DNA from: Paracoccaceae bacterium
Lineage (GTDB): Bacteria > Pseudomonadota > Alphaproteobacteria > Rhodobacterales > Rhodobacteraceae
DNA length: 22,645 nucleotides
Assembly (NCBI GenBank): GCA_007121115.1
Contig: SKMI01000172.1
Coordinates: 1-22,645 of the forward strand
Direction of reading: 5' to 3'
Positions 15,512 through 21,931 of this stretch are shown here, piece by piece (the stretch's first letter is position 1; each line of letters opens with the position of its first letter). Under the pieces are notes generated by a model. It saw nothing but the letters and a program-made list of their open reading frames with translations, did not search any database and was not told the origin of the DNA. A program made the translations under genes and the position numbers.

Positions 15512-16335
15512 GGCAACTCCCTCATGCGGGCCTGAAGGGACAACAGGTCGGACCAGGCGTGGCGCTTCGCGGCAGGCGTGCGCAGCAGATAGGCCGGGTG
15601 CAGCATCGGCAGGCAGGGCCGGTCCATCAAGGTGCGCCACTGCCCGCGCAGGCGGGTGATCCCTTCGCGCGTCTCCAGCAGCGCGCCGGTGGAAATTCGG
15701 CCCATGAGCACCAGCACCTGCGGGTCCGCCAGCGCGATGTGGCGTTCGATGAAGGGGCGCATCATGGCCAGTTCCTGCGCGCTGGGGTCGCGGTTCTGCG
15801 GCGGGCGCCAGGGCAGCATGTTGGTGATGTAGAGCGCGCGGGCCGGGTCCGGGGCATCTCGGCCCATGTCGATGGCGGCGAACATGCGGTCCAGAAGCTG
15901 CCCGGCGCGGCCCACAAAGGGCTTGCCCTGCCGGTCCTCGTCCCGGCCCGGGGCCTCGCCCACGATCATCACCCTTGCGGCGGGCTGGCCGTCGCAGAAG
16001 ACCAGATTGCGCGCACCTTTCTTCAACTCGCAATGCTCGAATGCCGCCATTGTGGCGCGCAGGGTATCGAGGTCGGTTGCCGCGGCGGCGGTGGCGCGCG
16101 CCACGGCGACCGGGTCGACCGTGGGGTCGGTGGCTACTGCCGCAGGGGGCGCTTCCGTCGGCGCAGGTTTTTCAGCGCGGCGCGGCGGGGCAGGGCGGGC
16201 GCGGGTCTTCCACGGCGCCTCGGCGGGCAGGGCAAAGCTGTCGGACGGGGCATCGCCGATGCAGTCGGTCGCGCCCAGTTCGATCTGCCATTCAAGCGCC
16301 GCGCGCGCGGCGTGCCAGTCCAGGTTTTCCCGCAT
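15508..16335 (-). CDS. Family-4-like uracil-DNA glycosylase lacking cluster cysteines
   Basis: A 275-residue protein: a 90-residue N-terminal region rich in Pro and Ala (low complexity about 40-85), then a uracil-DNA glycosylase domain (about 90-275). Motif A GEAPGRDED is at 126-134, followed by GKPFVGRAGQLLD, YITNMLPWRPPQNR and the second active-site motif LHPAYLLR with H246. It should excise uracil from DNA in base-excision repair. Classical family 4 enzymes bind a 4Fe-4S cluster through four Cys; here the N-terminal site keeps one Cys (EHCELKK, C102), the KCRPP Cys is Trp176, and the Cys of the next helix is Met (AMMRPF). A cluster therefore seems unlikely. It overlaps moaB by four bases and is divergent from the yfcG-like gene. 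Confidence 0.87.
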   Translation of the reverse strand: MRENLDWHAARAALEWQIELGATDCIGDAPSDSFALPAEAPWKTRARPAPPRRAEKPAPTEAPPAAVATDPTVDPVAVARATAAAATDLDTLRATMAAFEHCELKKGARNLVFCDGQPAARVMIVGEAPGRDEDRQGKPFVGRAGQLLDRMFAAIDMGRDAPDPARALYITNMLPWRPPQNRDPSAQELAMMRPFIERHIALADPQVLVLMGRISTGALLETREGITRLRGQWRTLMDRPCLPMLHPAYLLRTPAAKRHAWSDLLSLQARMRELP

Positions 16336-16480
16336 GACCCATAGGTAGGGGGCGCGACGGGCGGCGTAAAGCCACGATCGCCGCGCGGGCGCGCTGGCCG
16401 GACATGCTGGCCGCGCGTGCTGGCACCGGCGCAGGCGCGGTTCGCACAGGGCGTGTGCGGGCCGCCCCGGGGTCTGCGAC

Positions 16481-16509
16481 TTGTCACCGCAGGTGCCCGC
16501 CCCTAGGTC
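16481..16509 (+). promoter_or_regulatory. Possible sigma-70-type promoter for the yfcG-like gene
   Basis: TTGTCA at 16481-16486 (one mismatch to the -35 consensus) and TAGGTC at 16504-16509 are 17 bases apart, 26 bases before the ATG at 16536. The -10 match is weak, so this is tentative. A 6-bp dyad (ccgccc/gggcgg) overlaps the -10 region. Confidence 0.3.
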
Positions 16510-16535
16510 AGGGCGGTCAACAAGGAGCGACCTGC

Positions 16536-17240
16536 ATGTCCGACCCGATCGAGCTTTACTACTGGCCTACCCCCAACGGCTGGAAGGTCACCATCGCGCT
16601 GGAAGAAATGGGCCTGCCCTATAACCTCAACCTGATCAACATCGGCGCAGGCGACCAGTTCGCGCCCCACTTCCTGACGATCGCGCCGAATAACCGGATG
16701 CCCGCGATCATCGACCCCGATGGTCCCGACGGCAAGCCGGTGTCGATCTTCGAATCCGGCGCGATCCTGCAATATCTGGCGCGCAAGACCGGCCAGTTCG
16801 GCGGCCCGACCGAGCGTGACCGCATCGCCGTGGATCAGTGGCTGATGTGGCAGATGGGGGGCGTTGGCCCGATGGCTGGCCAGGCGCATCATTTCCTGAA
16901 ATACGCCCCCGCGCTGGAGCCGCCGCAGGACCTGCCCTATGCCAAGGACCGTTACCGCAACGAAACCGCGCGGCTCTACGGCGTTCTTGACCGGCAACTG
17001 GCGAAAAACCGCTTCGTGGCGGGGGATTTCTATTCCATCGCCGACATGGCGATCTGGCCGTGGGCCTGTCTCTGGGAGGGGCAGGAACAGACGCTGGAGG
17101 ACAAGCCCCACATGAAGCGCTGGCTAGACGAGGTGGGCGCGCGCGAGGCCGTGCAGCGTGGGCGCGCGGTGGCCGCGGACCAGCGCCAGAGCGTGCAGGC
17201 GGACCGTAAGGCCCAGCAGGTATTGTTCGGCAAGCGCTGA
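16536..17240 (+). CDS. yfcG: YfcG-like glutathione S-transferase / disulfide-bond reductase
   Basis: A 234-residue GST-fold protein: N-terminal thioredoxin-like domain (1-90) and C-terminal helical domain (95-215). The N-terminus IELYYWPTPNGWKVTIALEE carries the PTPN segment (Thr12, Asn14) typical of the nu class, and ESGAILQYLARKTGQF is the glutathione-binding turn. E. coli YfcG binds two glutathiones and reduces disulfides; that activity is inferred here. The start is fixed by AAGGAG at 16522-16527, nine bases before the ATG; the frame is open further upstream but without gene features. It is monocistronic, divergent from the uracil-DNA glycosylase and convergent with the small lipoprotein gene. 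Confidence 0.85.
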   Translation: MSDPIELYYWPTPNGWKVTIALEEMGLPYNLNLINIGAGDQFAPHFLTIAPNNRMPAIIDPDGPDGKPVSIFESGAILQYLARKTGQFGGPTERDRIAVDQWLMWQMGGVGPMAGQAHHFLKYAPALEPPQDLPYAKDRYRNETARLYGVLDRQLAKNRFVAGDFYSIADMAIWPWACLWEGQEQTLEDKPHMKRWLDEVGAREAVQRGRAVAADQRQSVQADRKAQQVLFGKR

Positions 17241-17280
17241 GAGCGCTGCAGGAAGCGACGCCCGGGCGCGGCTGCGGCGC

Positions 17281-17505
17281 TTACCGGAAGATGGCGGTGC
17301 CGGCCGGCAAGGCGTTCAGGTCCCGCACGCGCGTTCGGGAGGCTTCCACCGGGAGGCCGATCGCGGGTGCTGCAGCGGTGCCTGCGTCCTCGGATGTCGG
17401 CCCGGTTTGCGGGTCCGTCGCATCGGCCTCGACCGCGCGTTCGGTCGCGCATGCCGTCAAAAGAAGAAATGCCCCCGCAAGGGGGGCCATTGACTGCCCA
17501 TTCAT
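17281..17505 (-). CDS. Small putative lipoprotein, function unknown
   Basis: A 74-residue protein starting at ATG 17505 with GAGG upstream. The N-terminus MNGQSMAPLAGAFLLLTAC is a lipoprotein signal peptide with a lipobox ending in Cys19. The mature part is an Ala/Thr/Asp/Glu-rich, probably disordered stretch followed by RTRVRDLNALPAGTAIFR. I do not recognise a family. It lies downstream of the second ABC exporter on the same strand with a 169-base gap, so it may have its own promoter. A consensus TTGACA on its strand sits at 17570-17565, but I see no good -10. It may be an outer- or inner-membrane-anchored peptide; the assignment as a gene is moderately supported. Confidence 0.6.
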   Translation of the reverse strand: MNGQSMAPLAGAFLLLTACATERAVEADATDPQTGPTSEDAGTAAAPAIGLPVEASRTRVRDLNALPAGTAIFR

Positions 17506-17674
17506 GATCTGCCTCGGTTTTTCTTGTTCTGTTTTGAAAAAGGCTGGTCGATGCCGGGGCGGCCTGTCAAGGCAGAGCGTGCCGGGCGGTTGCATTGGCG
17601 GGCGGGGGTGTTCCGGGCGCAACAGGTCGGATGACGCGCGGCCACGGCCCGCGCATTCCCTGCGCACAGGTGGA

Positions 17675-19477
17675 TCAGGCCGCGCGGCCTTCGGTGAACT
17701 GCAGCCGCGCCAGCCGGGCATAGAGCCCGCCCTGGGCCACAAGCTGGTCATGCGTGCCTTCGGCCAGGATGCGGCCCTGGTCGAAGACCACGATCCGGTC
17801 GGCACGTTTCACCGTGGCCAGCCGGTGCGCCACCACAAGCGTGGTGCGCCCCTGCGCCAGCCTGTCCACCGCCGCCTGCACCGCGCGTTCGGACTCCGCG
17901 TCGAGCGCGCTTGTCGCTTCGTCCAGCAGCAGGATCGGCGCGTCGCGCAGGATGGCGCGGGCGATGGCCACCCGCTGGCGCTGCCCACCCGAGAGCATCA
18001 CGCCACGTTCGCCAAGCCGAGTATCGTAGCCTTCGGGGAGCGCGGTCAGGAAGTCATGCGCGGCCGCGGCGCGGGCGGCGTCCTCGACCTCGGCGTCGCT
18101 GGCTTCGGGGCGGCCGAAGCGGATGTTTTCGCGCGCCGAGGTGGCAAAGATCACCGGGTCCTGCGGCACCAGCGCAATGGCGCGGCGGAAATCGGCCCGC
18201 GCCATGTCGCGCAGGTCCTGCCCATCGATCCGAACACTGCCGGAAATGGGGTCATGGAACCGCAGCAGAAGCTGGAACAGCGTGCTCTTGCCCGCGCCCG
18301 AAGGGCCGACCAGCGCCACGGTCTCACCCGCGCGGATGTGCAGGCTGATCCCGTCAAGCGCTTGTTGTCCGGGGCGTGAGGGGTAGTGGAATCGCACCTC
18401 CTCGAACGCGACTTCGCCGCGCACCGGGGCGGGGAGGGGAGAGGGGTCAGGCGGGTCCTGCACGTTGTCGGTCGCCTCCAGCAGTTCCACCAGCCGTTCG
18501 GTGGCCCCGGCGGCGCGCTGCAACTCGGACCAGATCTCCGACAGCGCGCCTACGGACCCGGCCACGATCACCGCATAGATGACGAATTGCACCAGCTCGC
18601 CCGGCGTCATCGCCCCGGTGGCCACGTCATTCGCGCCAACCCAGAGCGTGCCGACGATGCCGCTGAAGGCCAGGAAGATGACGATCACGGTCATCACCGC
18701 GCGGGTGAAGACGCGCCGCCGCGCCACATCGAAGCTGGTTTCGGTCACCGCGTCGAAATCGGCGCGGCTGGCGGCCTCGTGGGTGTAGGCCTGCACGGTC
18801 TGCACCGACAGAAGTGCCTCGGACGCCTGGCCGGAACTGGCGGCGATCCAGTCCTGGTTCTCGCGCGACAGCCGGCGCAGGCGGCGGCCCAGGATGACGA
18901 TGGGGATGATGATCGCCGGGACCATCAGCAGCACGAAGCCCATGAGCTTGGCCGAGGTCAGCGCTAGCAGGATCATGCCCCCGATCAGCAGCAGGATGTT
19001 GCGCAGCGCGATCGACACCGACGAGCCGATCACCGACTGGATCAGTGTGGTGTCCGTGGTCAGGCGCGACAGCACCTCGCCGGTCATCAGGGATTCGTAA
19101 AAGGCCGGGCTCTTGTCGATGACACGGGCGAAAAGCGCCTTGCGGATGTCGGCCACCACGCGCTCGCCCAGCCGGGTGACAAGGTAGTAGCGCACCCCCG
19201 TGCCCATGGCCAGCAGGGCCGCCAGCGCAAAGGCCCCGGCGAAATACTGGTTCAGCAGCGCGATTTCGCGCGCTTCGAACCCGTCGACCACGCGGCGCAC
19301 CGCCAGCGGCAGGGCGAGCGAGACCATCGCCGTTACCACCAGTGCGGCCAGCGCCGCCGCCAGCAGCTTTCGATAGGGTCGCATGAACGGCCAGAGCCCC
19401 CGCAACGCGCCGATCCGGCGGGAGGTGGCGCGCTCCTCGCCCGATGTGGCGGTGGCGCTGGCGGAAGTGTCCGTCAT
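17675..19477 (-). CDS. ABC exporter, fused permease and ATPase (MsbA/LmrA type), second copy
   Basis: A 600-residue half-transporter with start ATG 19477 (MTDTSASATATSGEER; AGGA about ten bases upstream). Six helices form the exporter domain (about 38-330), followed by the ATPase (about 355-600): Walker A GPSGAGKST with K397, Q-loop Q439 (VPQDP), signature LSGGQ at 495-499, Walker B with D519-E520, and H-loop H551. All catalytic elements are intact, so it should work as an inner-membrane homodimeric lipid or drug exporter. Many alphaproteobacteria annotate close relatives as multidrug or lipid A exporters; substrate unknown. The frame is open upstream to 20461, but that part is antisense to the thioesterase gene and the inverted-repeat element and is rejected. 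Confidence 0.92.
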   Translation of the reverse strand: MTDTSASATATSGEERATSRRIGALRGLWPFMRPYRKLLAAALAALVVTAMVSLALPLAVRRVVDGFEAREIALLNQYFAGAFALAALLAMGTGVRYYLVTRLGERVVADIRKALFARVIDKSPAFYESLMTGEVLSRLTTDTTLIQSVIGSSVSIALRNILLLIGGMILLALTSAKLMGFVLLMVPAIIIPIVILGRRLRRLSRENQDWIAASSGQASEALLSVQTVQAYTHEAASRADFDAVTETSFDVARRRVFTRAVMTVIVIFLAFSGIVGTLWVGANDVATGAMTPGELVQFVIYAVIVAGSVGALSEIWSELQRAAGATERLVELLEATDNVQDPPDPSPLPAPVRGEVAFEEVRFHYPSRPGQQALDGISLHIRAGETVALVGPSGAGKSTLFQLLLRFHDPISGSVRIDGQDLRDMARADFRRAIALVPQDPVIFATSARENIRFGRPEASDAEVEDAARAAAAHDFLTALPEGYDTRLGERGVMLSGGQRQRVAIARAILRDAPILLLDEATSALDAESERAVQAAVDRLAQGRTTLVVAHRLATVKRADRIVVFDQGRILAEGTHDQLVAQGGLYARLARLQFTEGRAA

Positions 19478-19571
19478 GGGCGGGCGTCCTGCTGCATCGG
19501 GCGCCGGTTTAGGACAGTCCCCGCGCGGCGGCAAGGCCAAGCGGGCCCGCCGGGCGGTGCCGTCATGCCGC

Positions 19572-19804
19572 AGCCCTCTTGTGGTGCGCAACGGTTGAGA
19601 GGGCTCTCCCGCCCGCAGCCCGGTCGCTGGCGCGACCGGCTGCGGTTGGGCCGGGCAGGCGGCCCATGGCCGCCTGCCCGGCCCAACGCTTTCGCGCCTG
19701 CCCGCGCCAGCGGGCGGGTGCGAAAGGGGCGGGAGCGCTCCTTGTCGGTTATGCGCGACATCGCCACCGGGTTGCCTCGCGTCACGCAGCGACACCGGTG
19801 GCGA
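19572..19804. repeat. Compound inverted-repeat element (five stem-loops plus outer stem, cloverleaf-like)
   Basis: This holds most of the 396-base gene-free stretch 19478-19873. Pairings seen: 19572-19579 with 19598-19605 (8 bp); 19613-19626 with 19633-19645 (13 bp, one bulge); 19645-19664 with 19668-19687 (20 bp perfect, 3-base loop); 19689-19705 with 19710-19726 (15 of 17); 19606-19614 with 19727-19735 (9 bp perfect, extending imperfectly to 19598/19743), which encloses the three middle hairpins; and 19761-19770 with 19795-19804 (10 bp). Together the central part forms a four-way junction with almost no unpaired bases. Reading frames through it have no protein character. It could be a dispersed repeat (REP/BIME-like), a structured RNA or a bidirectional transcription barrier. 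The flanks 19478-19571 and 19805-19873 hold only the leaders of the two divergent genes. Confidence 0.8.
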
Positions 19805-19873
19805 CGTCTTGACCTTGGTCCGGCGCCGGGGCAGGCGACACACACAGCCGACCCTGCCGGAGACCCAAGACCC

Positions 19874-20404
19874 ATGTATCCATTCCCCCGCCTGATGTTC
19901 GAGATCCTGCGCCAGCGCGGCGCGCCGCCGCTGGCGCTGGGCGAAACCCATGTCTCGCACCACATCTGCTGGCCCTGGGACCTGGACCCGTGGATGGAAC
20001 TCAACAACGGGCGCACGCTGACGCTCTATGACCTTGGCCGCATACCGATGGCGCGGCGCATGGGGCTGACGGGGGTTGCCGCCCGGAATGGCTGGGGCAT
20101 GGCCGTTGCGGGTGTCTCGGTCCGCTATCGCCGCCGCATCCGGGCCTTTCACCGGGTGCAGATGCGCTCGCGCGTCCTTGGCTGGGACAAGCGGTTCTTC
20201 TATCTGGATCAGTCGCTCTGGGACGGCGCGGAGTGCCTGAACCAGATGCTCCTGCGCAGCGCCGTGACGGGCAAGCGCGGAATCGTCCCGCCGCCCGAGG
20301 TTGCCGCCGCCATGGGCCATGCCAGCGACAGCCCGGCGCTGCCGGACTGGGTCGAAGCCTGGATCGCCGCCGAGGCCGAGCGCCCCTGGCCGCCGGAGCG
20401 CTGA
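19874..20404 (+). CDS. THEM6-like hotdog-fold acyl-CoA thioesterase
   Basis: A 176-residue single-domain 4HBT_2-type protein. Start ATG 19874 (MYPFPRLMFEILRQRG) with GGAG about 11 bases upstream. The conserved block HVSHHICWPWDLDPWMELNN at about 27-46 followed by GRTLTLYDLGR is the hotdog active-site and helix region; DLDPWMELNNGR replaces the HxDxxxHxNN of 4-hydroxybenzoyl-CoA thioesterases. Another family segment is GWGMAVAGVSVRYRRRIRAF. It probably hydrolyses an acyl-CoA or acyl-ACP thioester in the cytosol, substrate unknown. The frame is open upstream to 19565 through the inverted-repeat element, which is rejected as coding. It lies in front of the cytochrome c peroxidase promoter. Confidence 0.82.
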   Translation: MYPFPRLMFEILRQRGAPPLALGETHVSHHICWPWDLDPWMELNNGRTLTLYDLGRIPMARRMGLTGVAARNGWGMAVAGVSVRYRRRIRAFHRVQMRSRVLGWDKRFFYLDQSLWDGAECLNQMLLRSAVTGKRGIVPPPEVAAAMGHASDSPALPDWVEAWIAAEAERPWPPER

Positions 20405-20460
20405 GGATATTCCCGCAGCCTGCGCATCGGAAGGTGATTTCCACGCAATCGCTCCAGACA

Positions 20461-20474
20461 TTGACTCAGGTCAA
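20461..20474. promoter_or_regulatory. Fnr/Crp-family binding box upstream of cytochrome c peroxidase
   Basis: TTGACTCAGGTCAA is a perfect TTGAC-N4-GTCAA palindrome, matching the TTGA-N6-TCAA core of Fnr/FnrL/Dnr-type sites. Cytochrome c peroxidase genes are known Fnr-family targets in related organisms such as Paracoccus. A TAACTT that could act as -10 lies at 20497-20502, which puts the expected start near 20509, about 41 bases from the box centre: class II activator spacing. The box is seen; the regulator is inferred. Confidence 0.72.
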
Positions 20475-20496
20475 ACCGCCGCGCACGTGGTCGAGG

Positions 20497-20502
20497 TAAC
20501 TT
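20497..20502 (+). promoter_or_regulatory. Possible -10 element of the cytochrome c peroxidase promoter
   Basis: TAACTT on the plus strand, at the distance from the Fnr-type box expected for a class II activated promoter. The match to TATAAT is partial (T, A and final T), so it is supported mainly by its position. Confidence 0.4.
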
Positions 20503-20519
20503 GCCGTAACCCGCCATTT

Positions 20520-20535
20520 CTTGCATGCTTGCAAG
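20520..20535. repeat. Perfect dyad in the cytochrome c peroxidase 5' leader
   Basis: CTTGCA-TGCT-TGCAAG, a 6-bp inverted repeat with a 4-base spacer, lies between the inferred transcription start and the ribosome site. It could be a second regulator site or a small leader hairpin; no function is assigned. Confidence 0.4.
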
Positions 20536-20560
20536 GCACTTCGTTCGCGCAGTCAACACA

Positions 20561-20566
20561 AAGGAG
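20561..20566 (+). promoter_or_regulatory. Ribosome binding site for the interrupted cytochrome c peroxidase
   Basis: AAGGAG seven bases before ATG 20574. It shows that the signal-peptide ATG, not the ATG at 20664 after the internal stop, is the evolved start; no comparable site precedes 20664. Confidence 0.75.
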
Positions 20567-20573
20567 ACCTGTC

Positions 20574-21557
20574 ATGCCGATCCCTCGCGCCCGGACGCTC
20601 TGCGCCTCGGCCGCCGTGATCGCGTTTTCGGCCGGTGCGGCCAGCGCCGATATCGCCTAATACATGGATTTCTTCGAGCCGCTGCCGGCGCTGCCGCCGA
20701 TACCGGCGGACAACTCGCTGACACCCGAGAAGATCGAACTCGGTCGCATGCTGTTCTTCGAGCCACGGATCTCGGCCTCGGGCGTGATCAGCTGCGCGAC
20801 CTGCCACAACCCCGCGCTCGGATGGTCGGACCGTATCCCGCGCGCCGTGGGCCATGGCGGGCAGGTGGGTGAACGCAACACGCCGACGGTGCTGAATTCC
20901 GGTTTCCTGGAGTCGCAGTTCTGGGACGGGCGTGAACCCGATCTGGAGGGTCAGGCGCTGGGTCCGATTCAGGCCGATGTGGAAATGGCCATGACACTCG
21001 AGGATGCCATCGAGCGGCTCAACGAATTCGACATCTACCACCAGCATTTCCGCGCGGCCTTCCCCGATGACCCCAACCCGATCAATGCCAACAATGTGGC
21101 CCTGGCCATCGCCAGTTTCGAGCGGACCCTGAACACGCCCAACTCGCCGCTGGACCGTTTCCTGGCCGGAGATGTGCAGGCGATGACCGATCAGCAGGTG
21201 GAGGGGATGCAGCTGTTTGTGGATGCCGGTTGCGTGGCGTGCCACAACGGCCCGGCGCTGACGGACAGCAACTTCCACCGGTTCGAGCTTCCCGGCTCCA
21301 CCGACGAGGGCCGCTTCGTGGTGACCGGGGACGAGGCCGACATGTTCGCCTTTCGCACGCCCACGCTGCGCAACGTCGCCGTGACCTATCCGTATTTCAA
21401 CAACGGCTCTGTCGAGAGCCTGCACGAGGCGGTTCAGCTGATGGGTCAGCAGATGTTGGGCCAGGATTTTGAAGAGGGCGAACTGGATGCGCTGGTGGCC
21501 TTCATGCACGCCCTGACCGGCGACATGCCGAAGGTCGAGATTCCCGCTCTACCCTGA
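20574..21557 (+). pseudogene. ccpA: Di-heme cytochrome c peroxidase interrupted by an in-frame TAA after the signal peptide
   Basis: ATG 20574 with a strong ribosome site encodes a Sec signal peptide (28 codons, ...SAGAASADIA). It then hits TAA at 20658-20660; the same frame resumes at once as YMDFFEPLPALPPIP and stays open to 21557. The rest is a complete bacterial cytochrome c peroxidase: CATCH and CVACH heme motifs (residues 44-48 and 190-194 counted from Met 20664), VGHGGQ with the labile distal-type His63, NTPTVLNSGF and FWDGREPDLEGQA. The enzyme reduces periplasmic H2O2 with electrons from cytochromes c. A single base change (for example GAA or CAA to TAA) would explain the stop. Translation from Met 20664 would lack a signal peptide and could not acquire heme c. 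There is no other decay, so the mutation is recent, a sequencing error, or suppressed. Confidence 0.8.
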
Positions 21558-21588
21558 TCGCGCATCGCGCCAGACGACAGGCTCTCCC

Positions 21589-21616
21589 GCCCCCCCGGCC
21601 TTGGTCGGGGGGCTTT
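21589..21616 (+). terminator. Rho-independent terminator after cytochrome c peroxidase
   Basis: A 7-bp stem of G plus six C (21589-21595) pairs with six G plus C (21607-21613), followed by TTTCATT. It lies 31 bases after the ccpA stop and before the TusA-family gene, so it should separate the two transcripts. Confidence 0.8.
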
Positions 21617-21670
21617 CATTGGTGCTTGACGCCATCGCTTTACCGGACCATGTCACCGTGCGGAGGCATC

Positions 21671-21913
21671 ATGACACCCGAAACCGAATGGCATGCCGAA
21701 CTGGACGCGCGCGGGCTCTTGTGCCCGCTGCCTGTGCTCAAGGCACGCAAGCGGCTCCGGGACATGGCGCCGGGCACGGTGCTGCGGCTCTTGGCCACCG
21801 ACCCGGCGGCGGTGGTGGACGTGCCGCATTTCTGCGCTGAATCGGGGCACGGGTTTCTGGGCCAGCACACGGTCGGGGACGACACTATCGCCTATTTCAT
21901 CCGCCGCGCCTGA
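21671..21913 (+). CDS. TusA/SirA-family sulfur-carrier protein
   Basis: An 80-residue single-domain protein. The ATG at 21671 follows a GGAGG by four bases, which decides the start over the upstream GTG at 21626. The hallmark LDARGLLCPLPVLKARKRL carries the CPxP motif with Cys18, the persulfide-carrying residue. Family members relay sulfur for tRNA thiolation, molybdenum cofactor or dissimilatory sulfur metabolism; which applies here is not visible. It sits behind the ccpA terminator as its own unit and is convergent with the ATP-grasp ligase gene, 18 bases apart. Confidence 0.9.
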   Translation: MTPETEWHAELDARGLLCPLPVLKARKRLRDMAPGTVLRLLATDPAAVVDVPHFCAESGHGFLGQHTVGDDTIAYFIRRA

Positions 21914-21931
21914 GCGCGCGACGGCCGGCGG

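Noticed and set aside
15512..16033. Upstream extension of moaB to 354 residues
   Set aside because: It lies inside the uracil-DNA glycosylase gene in another frame; ATG 15511 gives the normal MoaB length.
17506..17674. Terminator after the second ABC exporter
   Set aside because: A GC hairpin with a bulge is visible on the minus strand near 17640-17660, but there is no T-run, so I do not call it.
19645..19687. Integron attC-like core sites (GTTGGGC and GCCCAAC at the ends of the 20-bp hairpin)
   Set aside because: attC sites run RYYYAAC ... GTTRRRY; here the order is reversed, the stem is perfect rather than imperfect, and there is no integrase or cassette context.
19478..20461. Upstream extension of the second ABC exporter to 928 residues
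   Set aside because: It passes through the inverted-repeat element and antisense to the thioesterase; ATG 19477 gives a normal-length exporter with a ribosome site.
20658..20660. Recoding of the ccpA stop as selenocysteine or pyrrolysine
   Set aside because: The codon is TAA, which is neither UGA nor UAG, and no recoding signal is apparent.
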